This document shows positions 28,528-38,407 of a stretch of DNA of 64,000 nt, one piece after another. Numbering within the stretch: position 1 is the first letter of the stretch; the number at the start of each line of letters is the position of its first letter. The notes beneath the pieces were generated by a model. It searched no databases, had not been told where the DNA came from, and worked only from the letters and a program-made list of their open reading frames with translations. The stretch is from GCA-002733465 sp965230525 (GTDB lineage Bacteria; Pseudomonadota; Gammaproteobacteria; Enterobacterales; Kangiellaceae). The stretch covers positions 3,472,001 to 3,536,000 of the forward strand of contig OZ246008.1 of assembly GCA_965230525.1 (NCBI GenBank), written 5' to 3'. A program made the position numbers and the translations under genes.

Positions 28528-28859
28528 GCGCCATAGACACTTAATTTTTATCATTAAAAGCTTAGCTCGACTTTCGACAGGTAAACTGACTACCACCACT
28601 GGCTTTTGCCTCTTTGTTCCTGAAAACTCACTATTTATATATTGCAATATGGAATATTATTATTATTTTTAATACTTTATTTCAATATGCTAAAGTCACC
28701 CTCTGTAACGCCGATAGAGCAATAGCGGCTACATGTATTCTCTGATTGGCGACCAAATTGCTGTGTCACTCAATCTTTCATGAGTTGTTGACCGTTTATT
28801 ATCTGCATTGGTGGCAGTTAAGCCGATGTGAGCCAATAAATTTTCAAAGGAGAGCTGCC
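28528..28859. other. 332-bp intergenic region upstream of the serine-rich protein
   Basis: A very AT-rich stretch at 28630-28690 includes a perfect 12-bp palindrome ATATTGCAATAT (28639-28650), which could be an operator or bent promoter DNA. No tRNA, terminator or coding frame with a credible start was found. Confidence 0.4.
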
Positions 28860-29876
28860 ATGCAAATCGGTGAACTGACAAGAGGATTTCCTCAAGGCCT
28901 AATTTCCAACAACGAAACTGCCAAACCAACCACAAACTCTGGCGCCGGATCCGTTGATCGCGCAATTTACCCGATTATTGAAACCGACAAACCCTATCAG
29001 ATAGACTTTCCAAAATTCGACCTTGTGGATCTGCCTAAAGTAATAAAGGACTCCTTGAAGGACGTTGTTTTGGCTAAACTTTTTAGCCCCGGCAATAATC
29101 CCAATACCGGTTTGTTAGATGGCTTTAACGAAAACTCAAGTCCGATTGTCGATACACTTCAGTCTCCCAACCCTATTGAGAATTCAGATGAACAAGTAGA
29201 TATAAGTTATTCATATTCATATAGTTTTTCTGAGTCATTCAGTTTAGATCTTAATCTAACAGATAACCAACTATCGGTTGATCTTAACTATTCGGCAAGC
29301 TTTTTAGAACAGCAAAATTACACCGATCAAACCCAAGGAATCGAATATTCGAGCCTATCCACCGGTGAGCGCTCTTTATCCCTATCATTGGTTGCGGAAT
29401 TAGGCGAGAACGGCGGTAGCCCAAGCTTAATCAGTTTCGATTTAACCAAATCAAGCACTCGAACATACTCGGAGTCACTTTCACAAACCCTTGATGTGGT
29501 AGCGAATGATGCAACCGCCAATCAGGCTGAAAATATTTCTCAGGCACTGATTAATCCGATCCAGCAACCTTTCGATGGCACAACCAACTCACTTAATTTA
29601 ACGGAAAATAACCCGAATCGATTTAACCTATTCCCCGAGTCGACAGAGGAAGTTTTGCCTACAAGTGCTTTTTCTAACGGTCCATTGCTAGCGGGATCTG
29701 CCCAAGTAGACTCTCGGCAAAATTTAATTAGCCAACAGTTATTGGTTAGCCGACAGCGATTAGTGAACCAACTAAACCAGAGCCTAGCCAACAACCTTAA
29801 GCAAATCGACCAAAGTGAGTTAGGCGAAAATGTCGCCAATGCCTTGATTACACAATATTTACAAGGGTTGAAGTAA
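28860..29876 (+). CDS. hypothetical serine-rich protein
   Basis: I do not recognise this 338-residue protein. The start at ATG 28860 (MQIGELTRGFPQG) has a strong AAAGGAG ribosome site, so it is real. There is no signal peptide or membrane segment. The centre (about 110-200) is rich in serine and alternates polar and hydrophobic residues (SYSYSYSFSESFSLDLNL), suggesting beta strands. The last 60 residues look helical and rich in Gln, Asn and Leu. It stands alone between bepA and a convergent small gene. Export by a non-classical route or a surface role is possible but not shown. Confidence 0.7.
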   Translation: MQIGELTRGFPQGLISNNETAKPTTNSGAGSVDRAIYPIIETDKPYQIDFPKFDLVDLPKVIKDSLKDVVLAKLFSPGNNPNTGLLDGFNENSSPIVDTLQSPNPIENSDEQVDISYSYSYSFSESFSLDLNLTDNQLSVDLNYSASFLEQQNYTDQTQGIEYSSLSTGERSLSLSLVAELGENGGSPSLISFDLTKSSTRTYSESLSQTLDVVANDATANQAENISQALINPIQQPFDGTTNSLNLTENNPNRFNLFPESTEEVLPTSAFSNGPLLAGSAQVDSRQNLISQQLLVSRQRLVNQLNQSLANNLKQIDQSELGENVANALITQYLQGLK

Positions 29877-29940
29877 CTTGGGTTATAACGGCTTTATCTT
29901 GATTGACTAACCACTGAAAAGGTTGACAGAAATACCGTTG

Positions 29941-30231
29941 CTATACGTAAATATCAACGCCCACTAAGGTCTCTAACGCGAGTCGATTTTCAATACTTTC
30001 AATGGCCTTATATTGAACTAATGGCGGTGAACTGAGATAGACGGGTTCTTGTGGTTGATGAAATAGCGTAATCACTCGCTCAAGCTGACTTGGCTGAGGT
30101 GCTGTGAGGAAAGGCTGTTGAAGCGGTGGAGCTGGCTGCTGCAAGCTCTGATCGGGCTGTTTAGCCACTAACAACGACTTACTCGGTATTTTATTTGTTA
30201 TTGTTGGTTGAGTCGTCAGAACTATCTTCAA
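29941..30231 (-). CDS. small hypothetical protein with conserved C-terminal motif
   Basis: This 96-residue protein has a Gln/Pro-rich low-complexity N-terminal half and a C-terminal segment YKAIESIENRLALETLVGVD that ends in IYV. A tail of this shape (tyrosine, a short helix, then L-G-V/F-D-x-Y) recurs at the ends of small proteins of unknown function in pseudomonads and relatives, as far as I recall. The start is TTG at 30231 with AGGAAG about 8 bases upstream. It lies 50 bp downstream of tsaB on the same strand and could be read through from yoaA-tsaB. Function unknown. Confidence 0.65.
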   Translation of the reverse strand: MKIVLTTQPTITNKIPSKSLLVAKQPDQSLQQPAPPLQQPFLTAPQPSQLERVITLFHQPQEPVYLSSPPLVQYKAIESIENRLALETLVGVDIYV

Positions 30232-30281
30232 AGTTATCTTCCTGAACTGAGATTAATTCCACATAATCGGTCCAGTATAAA

Positions 30282-31004
30282 TTAATTTTGAGCAGACTTC
30301 TTCTTTGCAACATTGTTTCTAAGATAACTAGGTCTCAATTTTGAAGCATTTATTATCTCATTTTGAGCGATCGCGGACTCGGCTAACGAAATCATGTATT
30401 TAGCGTCAGGAAATTCATTCTTAGCCCCTATCTGCTTGATTTTTTTGAATGAATCACCGTATTCATACGCCTGCCAACCACTACCAGCCAGCACAATTTC
30501 ATTAGTTTCGCGTTGTCCAAGTTGAGCCTGTTGCAAAAACGCCGCATTTGTTTCTATTTGCAGGGGCGAAATTACCTGTTCTTGACTAATAGCAACAGGC
30601 AATCCAGCCGAATCACGCGCAAAGGCGCCAAAATAAACTTCATTCATTCGTGCATCGATGGACGCCAAGCATATGGGAGCATCATTTCCTTGCATGGCTT
30701 GGGCCGCTAGAACTTGTAAACTTGAAATAGCAACACACGGCAAGTTGGCGGCGTAACCAAGAGCCTGAGCCATCGAGATAGCAATTCGCAATCCGGTAAA
30801 CGCTCCGGGACCCACGCAACATGCAATCGCATCGATTTGCTTTAATTCTAGCTTTGACGCGGATAGTGCCGCATCGACCATGGGCAATAAAAGTTCAGCA
30901 TGCTTTCTCGGCGATATTTGAAAGTCGCCGGCAATGCCAGTCGCCGAGGAGACCACCACTGAACAGGCTTCCGTGGAGGAATCAATGGCCAAAATGTTTT
31001 TCAT
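30282..31004 (-). CDS. tsaB: tRNA threonylcarbamoyladenosine biosynthesis protein TsaB
   Basis: This 240-residue ASKHA-fold protein is the dimerisation partner of TsaD in the complex that makes t6A37 in ANN-decoding tRNAs. The N-terminal ILAIDSSTEACSV phosphate loop, the KHAELLLPMVD segment and GPGAFTGLRIAI near residue 70 are typical. Its ATG shares one base with the yoaA stop (TAATG), so the genes are coupled; yoaA-tsaB is also the E. coli order. It is expected to be essential or nearly so, and it acts in the same modification field as TcdA (57599-58372). Confidence 0.96.
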   Translation of the reverse strand: MKNILAIDSSTEACSVVVSSATGIAGDFQISPRKHAELLLPMVDAALSASKLELKQIDAIACCVGPGAFTGLRIAISMAQALGYAANLPCVAISSLQVLAAQAMQGNDAPICLASIDARMNEVYFGAFARDSAGLPVAISQEQVISPLQIETNAAFLQQAQLGQRETNEIVLAGSGWQAYEYGDSFKKIKQIGAKNEFPDAKYMISLAESAIAQNEIINASKLRPSYLRNNVAKKKSAQN

Positions 31005-33010
31005 TATGCGATCTCGTCTTTCACGTTGTCTTGCTCACTACTGGGAGCCGACAACAAGGATTTATTGTCTTCAAGCGATTGATTATAAAGATAATCTTTC
31101 AAAAAATCTTCGACTTTATCGAGATCTCGAGTTCGAGCCATGCTTGGCAAACTGTTGATAAACATCGCGCCGTATTCTTTACCTACAATCCGAGGGTCGC
31201 ATAAACAGACCACGCCTTTATCATCGACGCTGCGGATCAACCTTCCTACACCCTGCTTTAAACTCAAAACCGCTTCTGGTATTTGCAGTTCGTAAAAGGG
31301 ATTACCCTTAAATTCCCGACAACGTGCTATTTTGGCATTTAAAATAGGGTCATCTGGAGCGGCAAATGGCAATTTATCAATCACCACTAAGCTTAAATCC
31401 GTGCCACTTACATCCACGCCTTCCCAAAAACTACCCGTTGCTATCAATACAGAGTTAGGTTCATTGACAAATTTTTGCAATAGTTCATCTTTACTCGATT
31501 CACCTTGGACTAGGCAATTAAACGCGTCATAAGACCTCAGCTTCTCCGATGCTTGTTTTAGCGCCCGATGGCTGGTGAAAAGCAAAAACGCTCTCCCCTG
31601 AGTCACCTGCAAGAGCGGCAGCACGGCTTCAATGACTGCATCCGTATGACGTGGATTATTTGGTGAAGGCAGCATACGCGGCACATAGAGTTGTGATTGT
31701 TTGGCATAATCAAAAGAAGACGGCAGAGTTTGGTGAGTCACAGCTTGCCAACCTAGCTCGTTGATATAATGCTCAAAGCTTTGGTTAACACTTAAGGTAG
31801 CCGAAGTCATAATCCAACTCGACTCAGAATACCGAGCACGACTCGCTTGAAACAACTCGGCAACATCAAGCGGCGTTGAGTTCAATCTAAAACTATTGCG
31901 ATTGGTTTCGTACCAGTTAATGCGATGAGTGCCAGAGGCTTGCGCTGACATAAACCCTTCCAATACTTTCTTAAAACCAACTAACCGGTCAAAACATGAC
32001 TCTAACACTTTAGTTCTAGTCGAATTAACGTTAACAATGTCATATAATGCATTGATTTTGTTGTATAATAAATCAAGACCCTGCTCTCTTTGAGCAATAT
32101 TTTTCCACTCTTCTTTTAAATCATATTCGGGCAACACTAGCCGGAATTCTTTTACTTGTTTAGCCAAGCGTTCGGACTCTAATAACAAATCTCGACAGTC
32201 AGTTACTTGAGTTCGATATTCTAATTCGACCTCTTTACAAAGTTCATTAATTTGCCGACTTGTTAGAGATGAGCCATAAAATTGATACGCGGTTTTACCT
32301 AAATGATGTGCTTCATCAATAATAAAAACATCAGTGTCCGGCAATAGCTCGCCAAAACCGTCTTCTTTCAAGACTAAATCAGCTAACAACAGATGGTGAT
32401 TTACCACTAACACCTTCGCCTTGCGCGCCTTTTCTCTGGCTTTTGCCAAAAAGCAATCATCAATGTGCGGACAATCTTGGCTCAAGCAATTCTCTACGGT
32501 ACTGGTCACCAAAGGGATGACGCTCGATTTTTCGGGCAATACCGATAAATCAGCAAGGTCTCCAGTTAAGGTCTTATCTCGCCATCGGTTCACCAATCCC
32601 AAATGCTTGACTGCCACAGGGTCGGGAAGCCGCCCCGACGCCAGAGTGTTGTCCAAACGATATAAGCAAAGATAATTGTTTCGGCCCTTGAGTAATGCGG
32701 TTTTAGGTGCAAGTTCAAGAATTTTTAGGATGTTGGGCAGATCTCTCTTAAAAAGCTGCTCCTGCAAATTTTTAGTGCCCGTTGAAACAACAACCTGCTT
32801 GCCAGACAGTAATGCAGGCAGTAAATAAGCAAAGGTTTTACCGACTCCAGTTCCCGCTTCAACGATTAGGTTTTGTTTGGATTGAATGGCATGATTGACC
32901 GCTACAGACATCTGCTGCTGCACCTTGCGCGCCTTAAAGCGTTCATTTGCTTGAGCAAATGGGCCGTCGTCGCCCAATTTATCTAATATTTGTTGCTCGG
33001 TAATTTTCAA
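31004..33010 (-). CDS. yoaA: ATP-dependent DNA helicase YoaA (DinG family)
   Basis: This 668-residue superfamily 2 helicase has an iron-sulfur domain and is of the XPD/DinG type. Walker A EAGTGVGKTFAYLLPA lies near residues 50-65, and Walker B is FIIDEAHHL. The 4Fe-4S cysteines are in NYLCLYRL, CLSQDCPHIDDC, and the C-terminal helicase motif includes GVGRLIRS. In E. coli YoaA works with the HolC clamp-loader subunit to repair stalled forks. The start is uncertain: TTG at 33010 (LKITEQQ) has AGAAGAG upstream and fits the family, while TTG at 33034 is also open. It is coupled to tsaB. Confidence 0.92.
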   Translation of the reverse strand: MKITEQQILDKLGDDGPFAQANERFKARKVQQQMSVAVNHAIQSKQNLIVEAGTGVGKTFAYLLPALLSGKQVVVSTGTKNLQEQLFKRDLPNILKILELAPKTALLKGRNNYLCLYRLDNTLASGRLPDPVAVKHLGLVNRWRDKTLTGDLADLSVLPEKSSVIPLVTSTVENCLSQDCPHIDDCFLAKAREKARKAKVLVVNHHLLLADLVLKEDGFGELLPDTDVFIIDEAHHLGKTAYQFYGSSLTSRQINELCKEVELEYRTQVTDCRDLLLESERLAKQVKEFRLVLPEYDLKEEWKNIAQREQGLDLLYNKINALYDIVNVNSTRTKVLESCFDRLVGFKKVLEGFMSAQASGTHRINWYETNRNSFRLNSTPLDVAELFQASRARYSESSWIMTSATLSVNQSFEHYINELGWQAVTHQTLPSSFDYAKQSQLYVPRMLPSPNNPRHTDAVIEAVLPLLQVTQGRAFLLFTSHRALKQASEKLRSYDAFNCLVQGESSKDELLQKFVNEPNSVLIATGSFWEGVDVSGTDLSLVVIDKLPFAAPDDPILNAKIARCREFKGNPFYELQIPEAVLSLKQGVGRLIRSVDDKGVVCLCDPRIVGKEYGAMFINSLPSMARTRDLDKVEDFLKDYLYNQSLEDNKSLLSAPSSEQDNVKDEIA

Positions 33011-33166
33011 ACTGACAACTCTTCTAAAAACCAATACTTTGGCCTTGTAAACGGGAACATCATGATAATAGCTAATGGTGAATCGCGGTAGGATATTCTT
33101 TATAAAATCTTTGTCGTGATTTAACAGCTCGAGTCGTTCAAATGGGCCGACTTACAAAAAGGTGAG

Positions 33167-33688
33167 TTATTCTGCTTGTTTTTTTACCTCATCGTCAGCC
33201 GTCATTTGCCAGACGAGCTCGCCGATTGCCTTATATTTAGCCACTGTCATCGAACCGCGCTTATCTGGCGCGATCTTGGCCAGCTCCGCTTCAATAATTT
33301 TACGGCCCACTCGATAAATATGGGTTGGCAAATAGTCGGCATTGTAAATTACCATTAAAAGCTGATTCCAATCTGCGGCAAGGCTTAATTTGCCAAGTTT
33401 TTGCCTTGCTTTACCCCCTTTAAAAATAACTCGTCCCTTTATTAGGTATCTTTGTGCGGGTAACTGCTCATGCTCTAACGGCTCGGAACTGACTGCATCG
33501 ACTCCTTCAATTCCCTCTATCTTTCGTAACTTAAGTGTTGTAACCGCATCAAATCGAGCAAGCTCTTCAGTCACCGGAAGCGCATGTCCAGTTTCGTTTC
33601 GATAATCCGCAGCCAGTTTACGAGTTTGAGCCATCAAGAGCGAAATATCGTAGCTAATGTTTGATGCGATGCTGGCGGTTGAACTCAT
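33167..33688 (-). CDS. hypothetical protein, DUF6998-like
   Basis: This 173-residue soluble protein has an N-terminal helix LMAQTRKLAADYRNETGHALPVTEE, then ARFDAVTTLKLRKIEGIEGVDAV, and the strand QRYLIKGRVIF. This pattern resembles the family I know as DUF6998 in pseudomonads, where a helix, E-x-ARLL and QIKGR follow in the same order. The D/E...IKGR arrangement is reminiscent of PD-(D/E)xK nuclease folds, but I cannot confirm this. No signal peptide or membrane segment is present. It is not clearly joined to yoaA (156 bp apart). Function unknown. Confidence 0.7.
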   Translation of the reverse strand: MSSTASIASNISYDISLLMAQTRKLAADYRNETGHALPVTEELARFDAVTTLKLRKIEGIEGVDAVSSEPLEHEQLPAQRYLIKGRVIFKGGKARQKLGKLSLAADWNQLLMVIYNADYLPTHIYRVGRKIIEAELAKIAPDKRGSMTVAKYKAIGELVWQMTADDEVKKQAE

Positions 33689-33831
33689 ACGATTACTCAG
33701 TGGATTTTAACGTTGCATTGGTTGATTGTGGGGCTCGCCGAAATCGAGAGTTTAAAGTAAGTTCTAACCGAACCATCGATTCACATAAAAGTTGCCAATC
33801 TAGCTGCTTTTTAAACCAAACAATCAACATT

Positions 33832-34125
33832 CTAGGCTTTTAAGTCAATGGCTGGACGCTTTTTCTCGGAGTCACTCTCTGCATCGTCATTTGACCGCTG
33901 AGTTTGCTGGCTATAAGCGCTACGCTTAGAGCCTGGTCCCGCCTTTGCCTCTTGCTTTGACTTTGCTCGTTGCTCTTGCTGGAACCGCTGTTTAGACTCA
34001 TCAGACAGTTTAATTTGATCGGAAGTTGCCTGAGTTTCCAATACAGGATCAGCTTGATCAACTTTGCGCTTTTTATCGACTTGCGCGCGATCTACGCTGG
34101 GTTTGCTGATTTCACCGATATTCAT
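33832..34125 (-). CDS. small low-complexity hypothetical protein
   Basis: This 97-residue protein is highly charged and rich in Gln, Lys, Ser and Asp, and is probably unstructured (about 35-95, DESKQRFQQEQRAKSKQEAK and similar). The start ATG 34125 reads MNIGEISKPSVDR; the ribosome site is weak. No homologue is recognised and no motif is visible. It is divergent from the Lon-like gene. The frame is open for the whole length with a biased composition, so it is probably but not certainly coding. Confidence 0.5.
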   Translation of the reverse strand: MNIGEISKPSVDRAQVDKKRKVDQADPVLETQATSDQIKLSDESKQRFQQEQRAKSKQEAKAGPGSKRSAYSQQTQRSNDDAESDSEKKRPAIDLKA

Positions 34126-34250
34126 ATTGTTTAACTCACTAACTTTAACAGACCTAAAAAGCGACGTTTCTGTTCTAATTTATAGTTTATATATCGGCTG
34201 TAACTGATTGAAATTTAACCGCAAAGAAAAATAACAATATTCATGTCACT

Positions 34251-34259
34251 TGCTATACT
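34251..34259 (+). promoter_or_regulatory. extended -10 element before the lon-like gene
   Basis: TGCTATACT fits an extended -10 promoter (TGnTATAAT type) about 85 bp before the lon ATG. No good -35 lies 17 bp upstream, and no sigma32 boxes were found here, unlike for htpG. Confidence 0.4.
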
Positions 34260-34343
34260 TTTTAGAACACCTGACAATGAGCCTGAATAATGTTCTCTGC
34301 TTCTAGCAACCATTGATGGTTACAGACCTAAGGAATAAATTAG

Positions 34344-36692
34344 ATGACAGATAAGACTACCAAAAATAGTAAGAAAGATAAATTCTTACCCAAACAAGTC
34401 TGCTTGTTACCCATTAGTGAGAGGCCAATCTTTCCGCCTCAAACCTTGCCGATCCTAATGAATGAAGAAGAATGGCAAGACACGATTGAGCACATTACCG
34501 AAGAACATAAAAATATCACCGGCTTAGTACTGGTTAAAAACTCTAAACCAGAACATTCTAAGCCAGAGGAATTCTTCAAAGTTGGTACCTTGGTAAAAAT
34601 TCATCATCCCGTACTAACCTCAGGAAAAGTACAGTTTATCGCTGAGGGTATTCAGCGCTTTAGAATCAAAAAGTGGATTAGTAAACAGGCCCCCTATTTA
34701 GTTGAAGTTGAATACCCAATAGAGCCAAATTATAAAGAAACTGATGAGCTTAAGGCCTACGCCATGGCCATTATTAACACCTTGAAAGAGCTGGTGCCAC
34801 TCAACCCGCTCTACAGTGAAGAGTTAAAATTCTTTTTAAACCGATTTAACCCCAACGAACCCTCTCAATTATCTGATTTTGCCGCTAGTGTCACTACCGC
34901 CACAAGACAAGAACTGCAAGATGTGCTCGAAACCGTACACCTAAAAAAACGCATGGAAAAAGTGTTGGTACTGATCAAAAAGGAACTTGAAGTTGCCGAG
35001 TTACAAAAAGATATTCAAGATCAAGTTGAAGAGACCCTTTCTGAGCACCAACGTCAGTTTTTCCTTAAAGAACAGTTAAAAGCAATCCAAAAAGAGCTTG
35101 GAATTGCCAAAGACGACAAAACAGCGGATTTGGAGCGCTTTCATAAAAACATTAAAGAAAAACAGTTGCCCGCTCCGGCAAAAACCAAATTTGAAGATGA
35201 AATAGACAAACTCTCAGTACTCGAATCGGGTTCGCCAGAATATGCAGTAACCCGCAACTACTTAGACGTATTCTCTCGCTTGCCCTGGGGCGTACATACC
35301 ACGGATAACATGAGCCTTCGTTCAGCCAAAACTGCGCTCGATAAGGAACACTCAGCGTTAGGTGATGTGAAAAGTCGAATCATCGAGTTTTTAGCGCTAG
35401 GTGCTTTAAAAGGTGAAATTTCTGGTTCAATTATATTGTTGGTGGGCCCCCCCGGAGTAGGTAAAACATCCATTGGAAAATCAATTGCCAACGCACTGAA
35501 ACGCAAATTCTACCGCTTTTCATTAGGTGGTATGCGTGATGAAGCTGAAATAAAAGGCCACCGTAAAACTTACATTGGCGCAATGCCCGGAAAAATCATC
35601 CAAGCCTTTACTGAAACGGGCAGCTCAAACCCAGTGATTATGCTTGACGAAATCGATAAAATTGGGACGAGCTATCAGGGTGATCCCTCCTCAGCCTTAT
35701 TGGAAGTACTCGATCCGGAACAGAATAATCAATTTTTGGATCATTATCTCGATGTTCGTTTCGACCTTTCTAAAGTGCTATTTATTTGCACCGCGAATCA
35801 ACTCGATACCATCCCACGGCCACTACTCGACCGTATGGAAACCATCCGACTGTCCGGCTATATTGCCGAGGAAAAACTTCAAATTGCTAAAAAGCATCTA
35901 TGGCCAAAGCTTATCAATAAATCAGGTGTTAAAAAGTCAAGTATCTCTCTCAGCGACTCGGCAATAAAAGCGATTATTGATGGTTATGCAAGAGAATCCG
36001 GCGTCCGTCACCTCGATAAACTACTAGCTAAAATTATTAGAAAATCAGCGGTTAAATTGGTAGAGGGTAAAAACAAAAAATTGACCGTCAATCGAACTAA
36101 TTTGACCGATTATTTAGGCAGTCCTCTTTTTACTAAAGAATCACATTTAACCGGCATTGGCATTTCAAAAGGTTTGGCTTGGACATCACTGGGCGGCGTC
36201 ACTTTAAACATTGAAGCAGCCAAAATTCATAGCCAATCTCGTGGTTTTAAACTCACTGGCAAGTTAGGTAATGTCATGCAGGAATCGGCACAAATTGCCT
36301 ACAGCTATGTCGCAGCAAGCTTAGAGAAATACGGTGTCGCGAAAGGTGCGTTCGATCGCTCGTACGTTCACTTACATGTGCCAGAAGGCGCGACCCCCAA
36401 AGACGGTCCGAGCGCCGGTATTACCATGGCAAGCGCATTATTATCTTTGGCCAAGAATAAGCGAATCAAAGCTAAATTTGCAATGACCGGAGAACTAACA
36501 CTAACCGGTGCGGTTCTGCCTGTTGGCGGGATAAGAGAAAAGGTGATTGCCGCTAAGCGCGAAGGGATTAACAACTTAATTTTACCGGATTCGGTAGAGA
36601 GTCGTTACAAGAAATTACCAGGCTATGTGACAAAAGGCTTAAAAGTCCATTTTGTTGGTCATTTTGACGAGATTGTCAAAATTCTGTTTTAG
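34344..36692 (+). CDS. lon: ATP-dependent Lon-type protease (AsrA-like)
   Basis: This 782-residue protein is a complete Lon: LAN substrate-binding domain (about 15-215), coiled-coil region, AAA+ domain with Walker A GPPGVGKT (368-375) and Walker B VIMLDEIDK, and the C-terminal Ser-Lys protease. The catalytic pair is Ser690 (PKDGPSAGIT) and Lys733 (REKVIAAKRE). Their 43-residue separation is the same as E. coli Ser679/Lys722. The gene is not next to clpPX or hupB, the usual lon context. It is therefore probably the second Lon of the AsrA type, studied in Pseudomonas aeruginosa as a heat-shock and aminoglycoside-response protease. The canonical lon would lie elsewhere. Confidence 0.93.
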   Translation: MTDKTTKNSKKDKFLPKQVCLLPISERPIFPPQTLPILMNEEEWQDTIEHITEEHKNITGLVLVKNSKPEHSKPEEFFKVGTLVKIHHPVLTSGKVQFIAEGIQRFRIKKWISKQAPYLVEVEYPIEPNYKETDELKAYAMAIINTLKELVPLNPLYSEELKFFLNRFNPNEPSQLSDFAASVTTATRQELQDVLETVHLKKRMEKVLVLIKKELEVAELQKDIQDQVEETLSEHQRQFFLKEQLKAIQKELGIAKDDKTADLERFHKNIKEKQLPAPAKTKFEDEIDKLSVLESGSPEYAVTRNYLDVFSRLPWGVHTTDNMSLRSAKTALDKEHSALGDVKSRIIEFLALGALKGEISGSIILLVGPPGVGKTSIGKSIANALKRKFYRFSLGGMRDEAEIKGHRKTYIGAMPGKIIQAFTETGSSNPVIMLDEIDKIGTSYQGDPSSALLEVLDPEQNNQFLDHYLDVRFDLSKVLFICTANQLDTIPRPLLDRMETIRLSGYIAEEKLQIAKKHLWPKLINKSGVKKSSISLSDSAIKAIIDGYARESGVRHLDKLLAKIIRKSAVKLVEGKNKKLTVNRTNLTDYLGSPLFTKESHLTGIGISKGLAWTSLGGVTLNIEAAKIHSQSRGFKLTGKLGNVMQESAQIAYSYVAASLEKYGVAKGAFDRSYVHLHVPEGATPKDGPSAGITMASALLSLAKNKRIKAKFAMTGELTLTGAVLPVGGIREKVIAAKREGINNLILPDSVESRYKKLPGYVTKGLKVHFVGHFDEIVKILF

Positions 36693-36907
36693 CGAGCAAT
36701 TTCTCTTCTGATGCTTAAAATTTTTATTAAGTTTGCAGTGATACACTTGTCTGATGATTGACGACTTTAGGTATAGTGATCACTTAACCCCCTTCAAAAG
36801 CAAACCTCCCTGCCTGAATAAGGTTTGCCAAGTGAAATGCATCTAACGAAATTTACAAGTCTGTATGACGAATAAAAACATTGCAGCATTATTTATCAAA
36901 CATTCTT

Positions 36908-37270
36908 CTAATTTTCGCCTGTGCCAACAAAACCAACCATACGTGAGACTAGCTCGCCATCTTTTTCTACAAAATACTGACCGAGTTGAACCTGTTCTTT
37001 TCCGTTTGGGTCAACACCACTAAATGCAACCGTCACCCGAGTGACATCAGCGACAGTGTCAGATTTAACAACTTTAGCTGACCAGCCAGGCGCATTCTTA
37101 CAAAACATGCCTACATATTCGCTAACTGGATAAATCCCAGTGAGCGTCTCTGGGGTTTGCGGATCGCTGTACTCTATGTTTTCAGAAACTGAACTCTTGA
37201 TTTTGGCTAAGCGTGTTTCTGCTTTGCTTATTTGCCACGCTTCAAAAAAGCTTTCGATACTATTAGACAT
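36908..37270 (-). CDS. NTF2/SnoaL-like domain protein
   Basis: This 120-residue protein starts MSNSIESFFEAW at 37270, chosen because GGGAGAAGG lies directly upstream. It has one helix-rich start, the YPVSEYVGMFCKNAPGWSAKVVK segment and the paired strands VTRVTVAFSGVDPNGKEQVQLGQYFVE. This is the layout of a SnoaL-like cone fold (NTF2 superfamily), found in small enzymes and binding proteins. No catalytic residues can be assigned. It lies downstream of htpX on the same strand, 85 bp away, and may share its transcript. Confidence 0.7.
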   Translation of the reverse strand: MSNSIESFFEAWQISKAETRLAKIKSSVSENIEYSDPQTPETLTGIYPVSEYVGMFCKNAPGWSAKVVKSDTVADVTRVTVAFSGVDPNGKEQVQLGQYFVEKDGELVSRMVGFVGTGEN

Positions 37271-37355
37271 AACCTTCTCCCAATCTTGTTGAGTCATTTT
37301 TAGTTTAATGGTGGATTTGCTGTCGCTTAATGAAACCAAGGCTCCCTGATTTTAT

Positions 37356-38231
37356 TTAAACTCGAGTTTGCAACGCTGCTATGCGCTTATCAAGCGGAGG
37401 ATGAGTCATAAACCATTCCGCTTTGGAACCTGCACCCGAAATCCCAAAGGCCATCATTGAGCCTTCTAGTTGGCTTTCGCGGTTACCTTTTAGCCTTTGT
37501 AGTGCAGCAATCATTGCTTGGCGACCCTCTAATTTGGCCGCCCCAGCGTCAGCTCGATATTCTCGCTGCCTTGAAAACCACATCACGATAATACTGGCCA
37601 AAATACCGAAAACAATTTCTAAAACGATCACAATTCCGTAATAAGCAAACCCGCCTAAGCCACCACCTTGGTTACTATTTCCTCTGAGCGCACTGTTTAT
37701 CACCCCAGCAATTGCTCTCGCCAAAAAAATCACGAAAGTATTGACTACGCCTTGAATCAACGTGAGCGTTACCATATCACCATTGGCAATATGCGAGACC
37801 TCGTGAGCTAGCACGGCTTCGACTTCTCTGCGGTCCATTTGCTGCAACAAGCCAGTACTAACGGCCACCAACGCATTATTTTTACTTGCACCGGTGGCAA
37901 ATGCATTCATCTCCGGAGAGTTATAAATAGCAACCTCGGGCATTCCAATACCGGCAGCTTTCGCTTGGCGAGCCACCGTACTAACGAGCCAGCCTTCAAC
38001 TTCCGACGAAGGCGATGTAATCACCTGAGCTCCAACTGAACGCTTAGCGATCATCTTAGATAAAAATAGTGATATAAACGCCCCGCCAAAACCAAATACA
38101 GCGGCAAATAAAAGCAAACTGCCATAACTACCCGGTTGCAGCCCCAAAGCAGGACCTAAAATGCTTAAAACAATACTTAACACCACCATAATGGCAATGT
38201 TTGTCGCAAGAAATAAAAATATACGTTTCAT
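37356..38231 (-). CDS. htpX: membrane zinc protease HtpX
   Basis: This 291-residue inner-membrane protease degrades misfolded membrane proteins and works with FtsH in E. coli. Two N-terminal membrane segments (about 4-28 and 36-58), the zinc motif HEVSH at 143-147 and two further membrane segments (about 155-178 and 190-215) are seen. The third ligand is expected in the REYRADAGAA segment. AAGGGT precedes the ATG. In E. coli it is controlled by CpxR; no CpxR box was identified here. Confidence 0.96.
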   Translation of the reverse strand: MKRIFLFLATNIAIMVVLSIVLSILGPALGLQPGSYGSLLLFAAVFGFGGAFISLFLSKMIAKRSVGAQVITSPSSEVEGWLVSTVARQAKAAGIGMPEVAIYNSPEMNAFATGASKNNALVAVSTGLLQQMDRREVEAVLAHEVSHIANGDMVTLTLIQGVVNTFVIFLARAIAGVINSALRGNSNQGGGLGGFAYYGIVIVLEIVFGILASIIVMWFSRQREYRADAGAAKLEGRQAMIAALQRLKGNRESQLEGSMMAFGISGAGSKAEWFMTHPPLDKRIAALQTRV

Positions 38232-38407
38232 CTTGTTTACCCTTTATGACTGTTACTATGCCAAATTACGATTTTTATAAGTTTCTTAGGTATGCCGTTA
38301 ATATGTTAATCAGTGTGCCGATTTTCAACAGTTTAGACAATTATTTTTACCTAAATCCGTTTTGCTTGCAGCTGGATATAAACGCGGTTTTCAAGACCTA
38401 GATTGTG

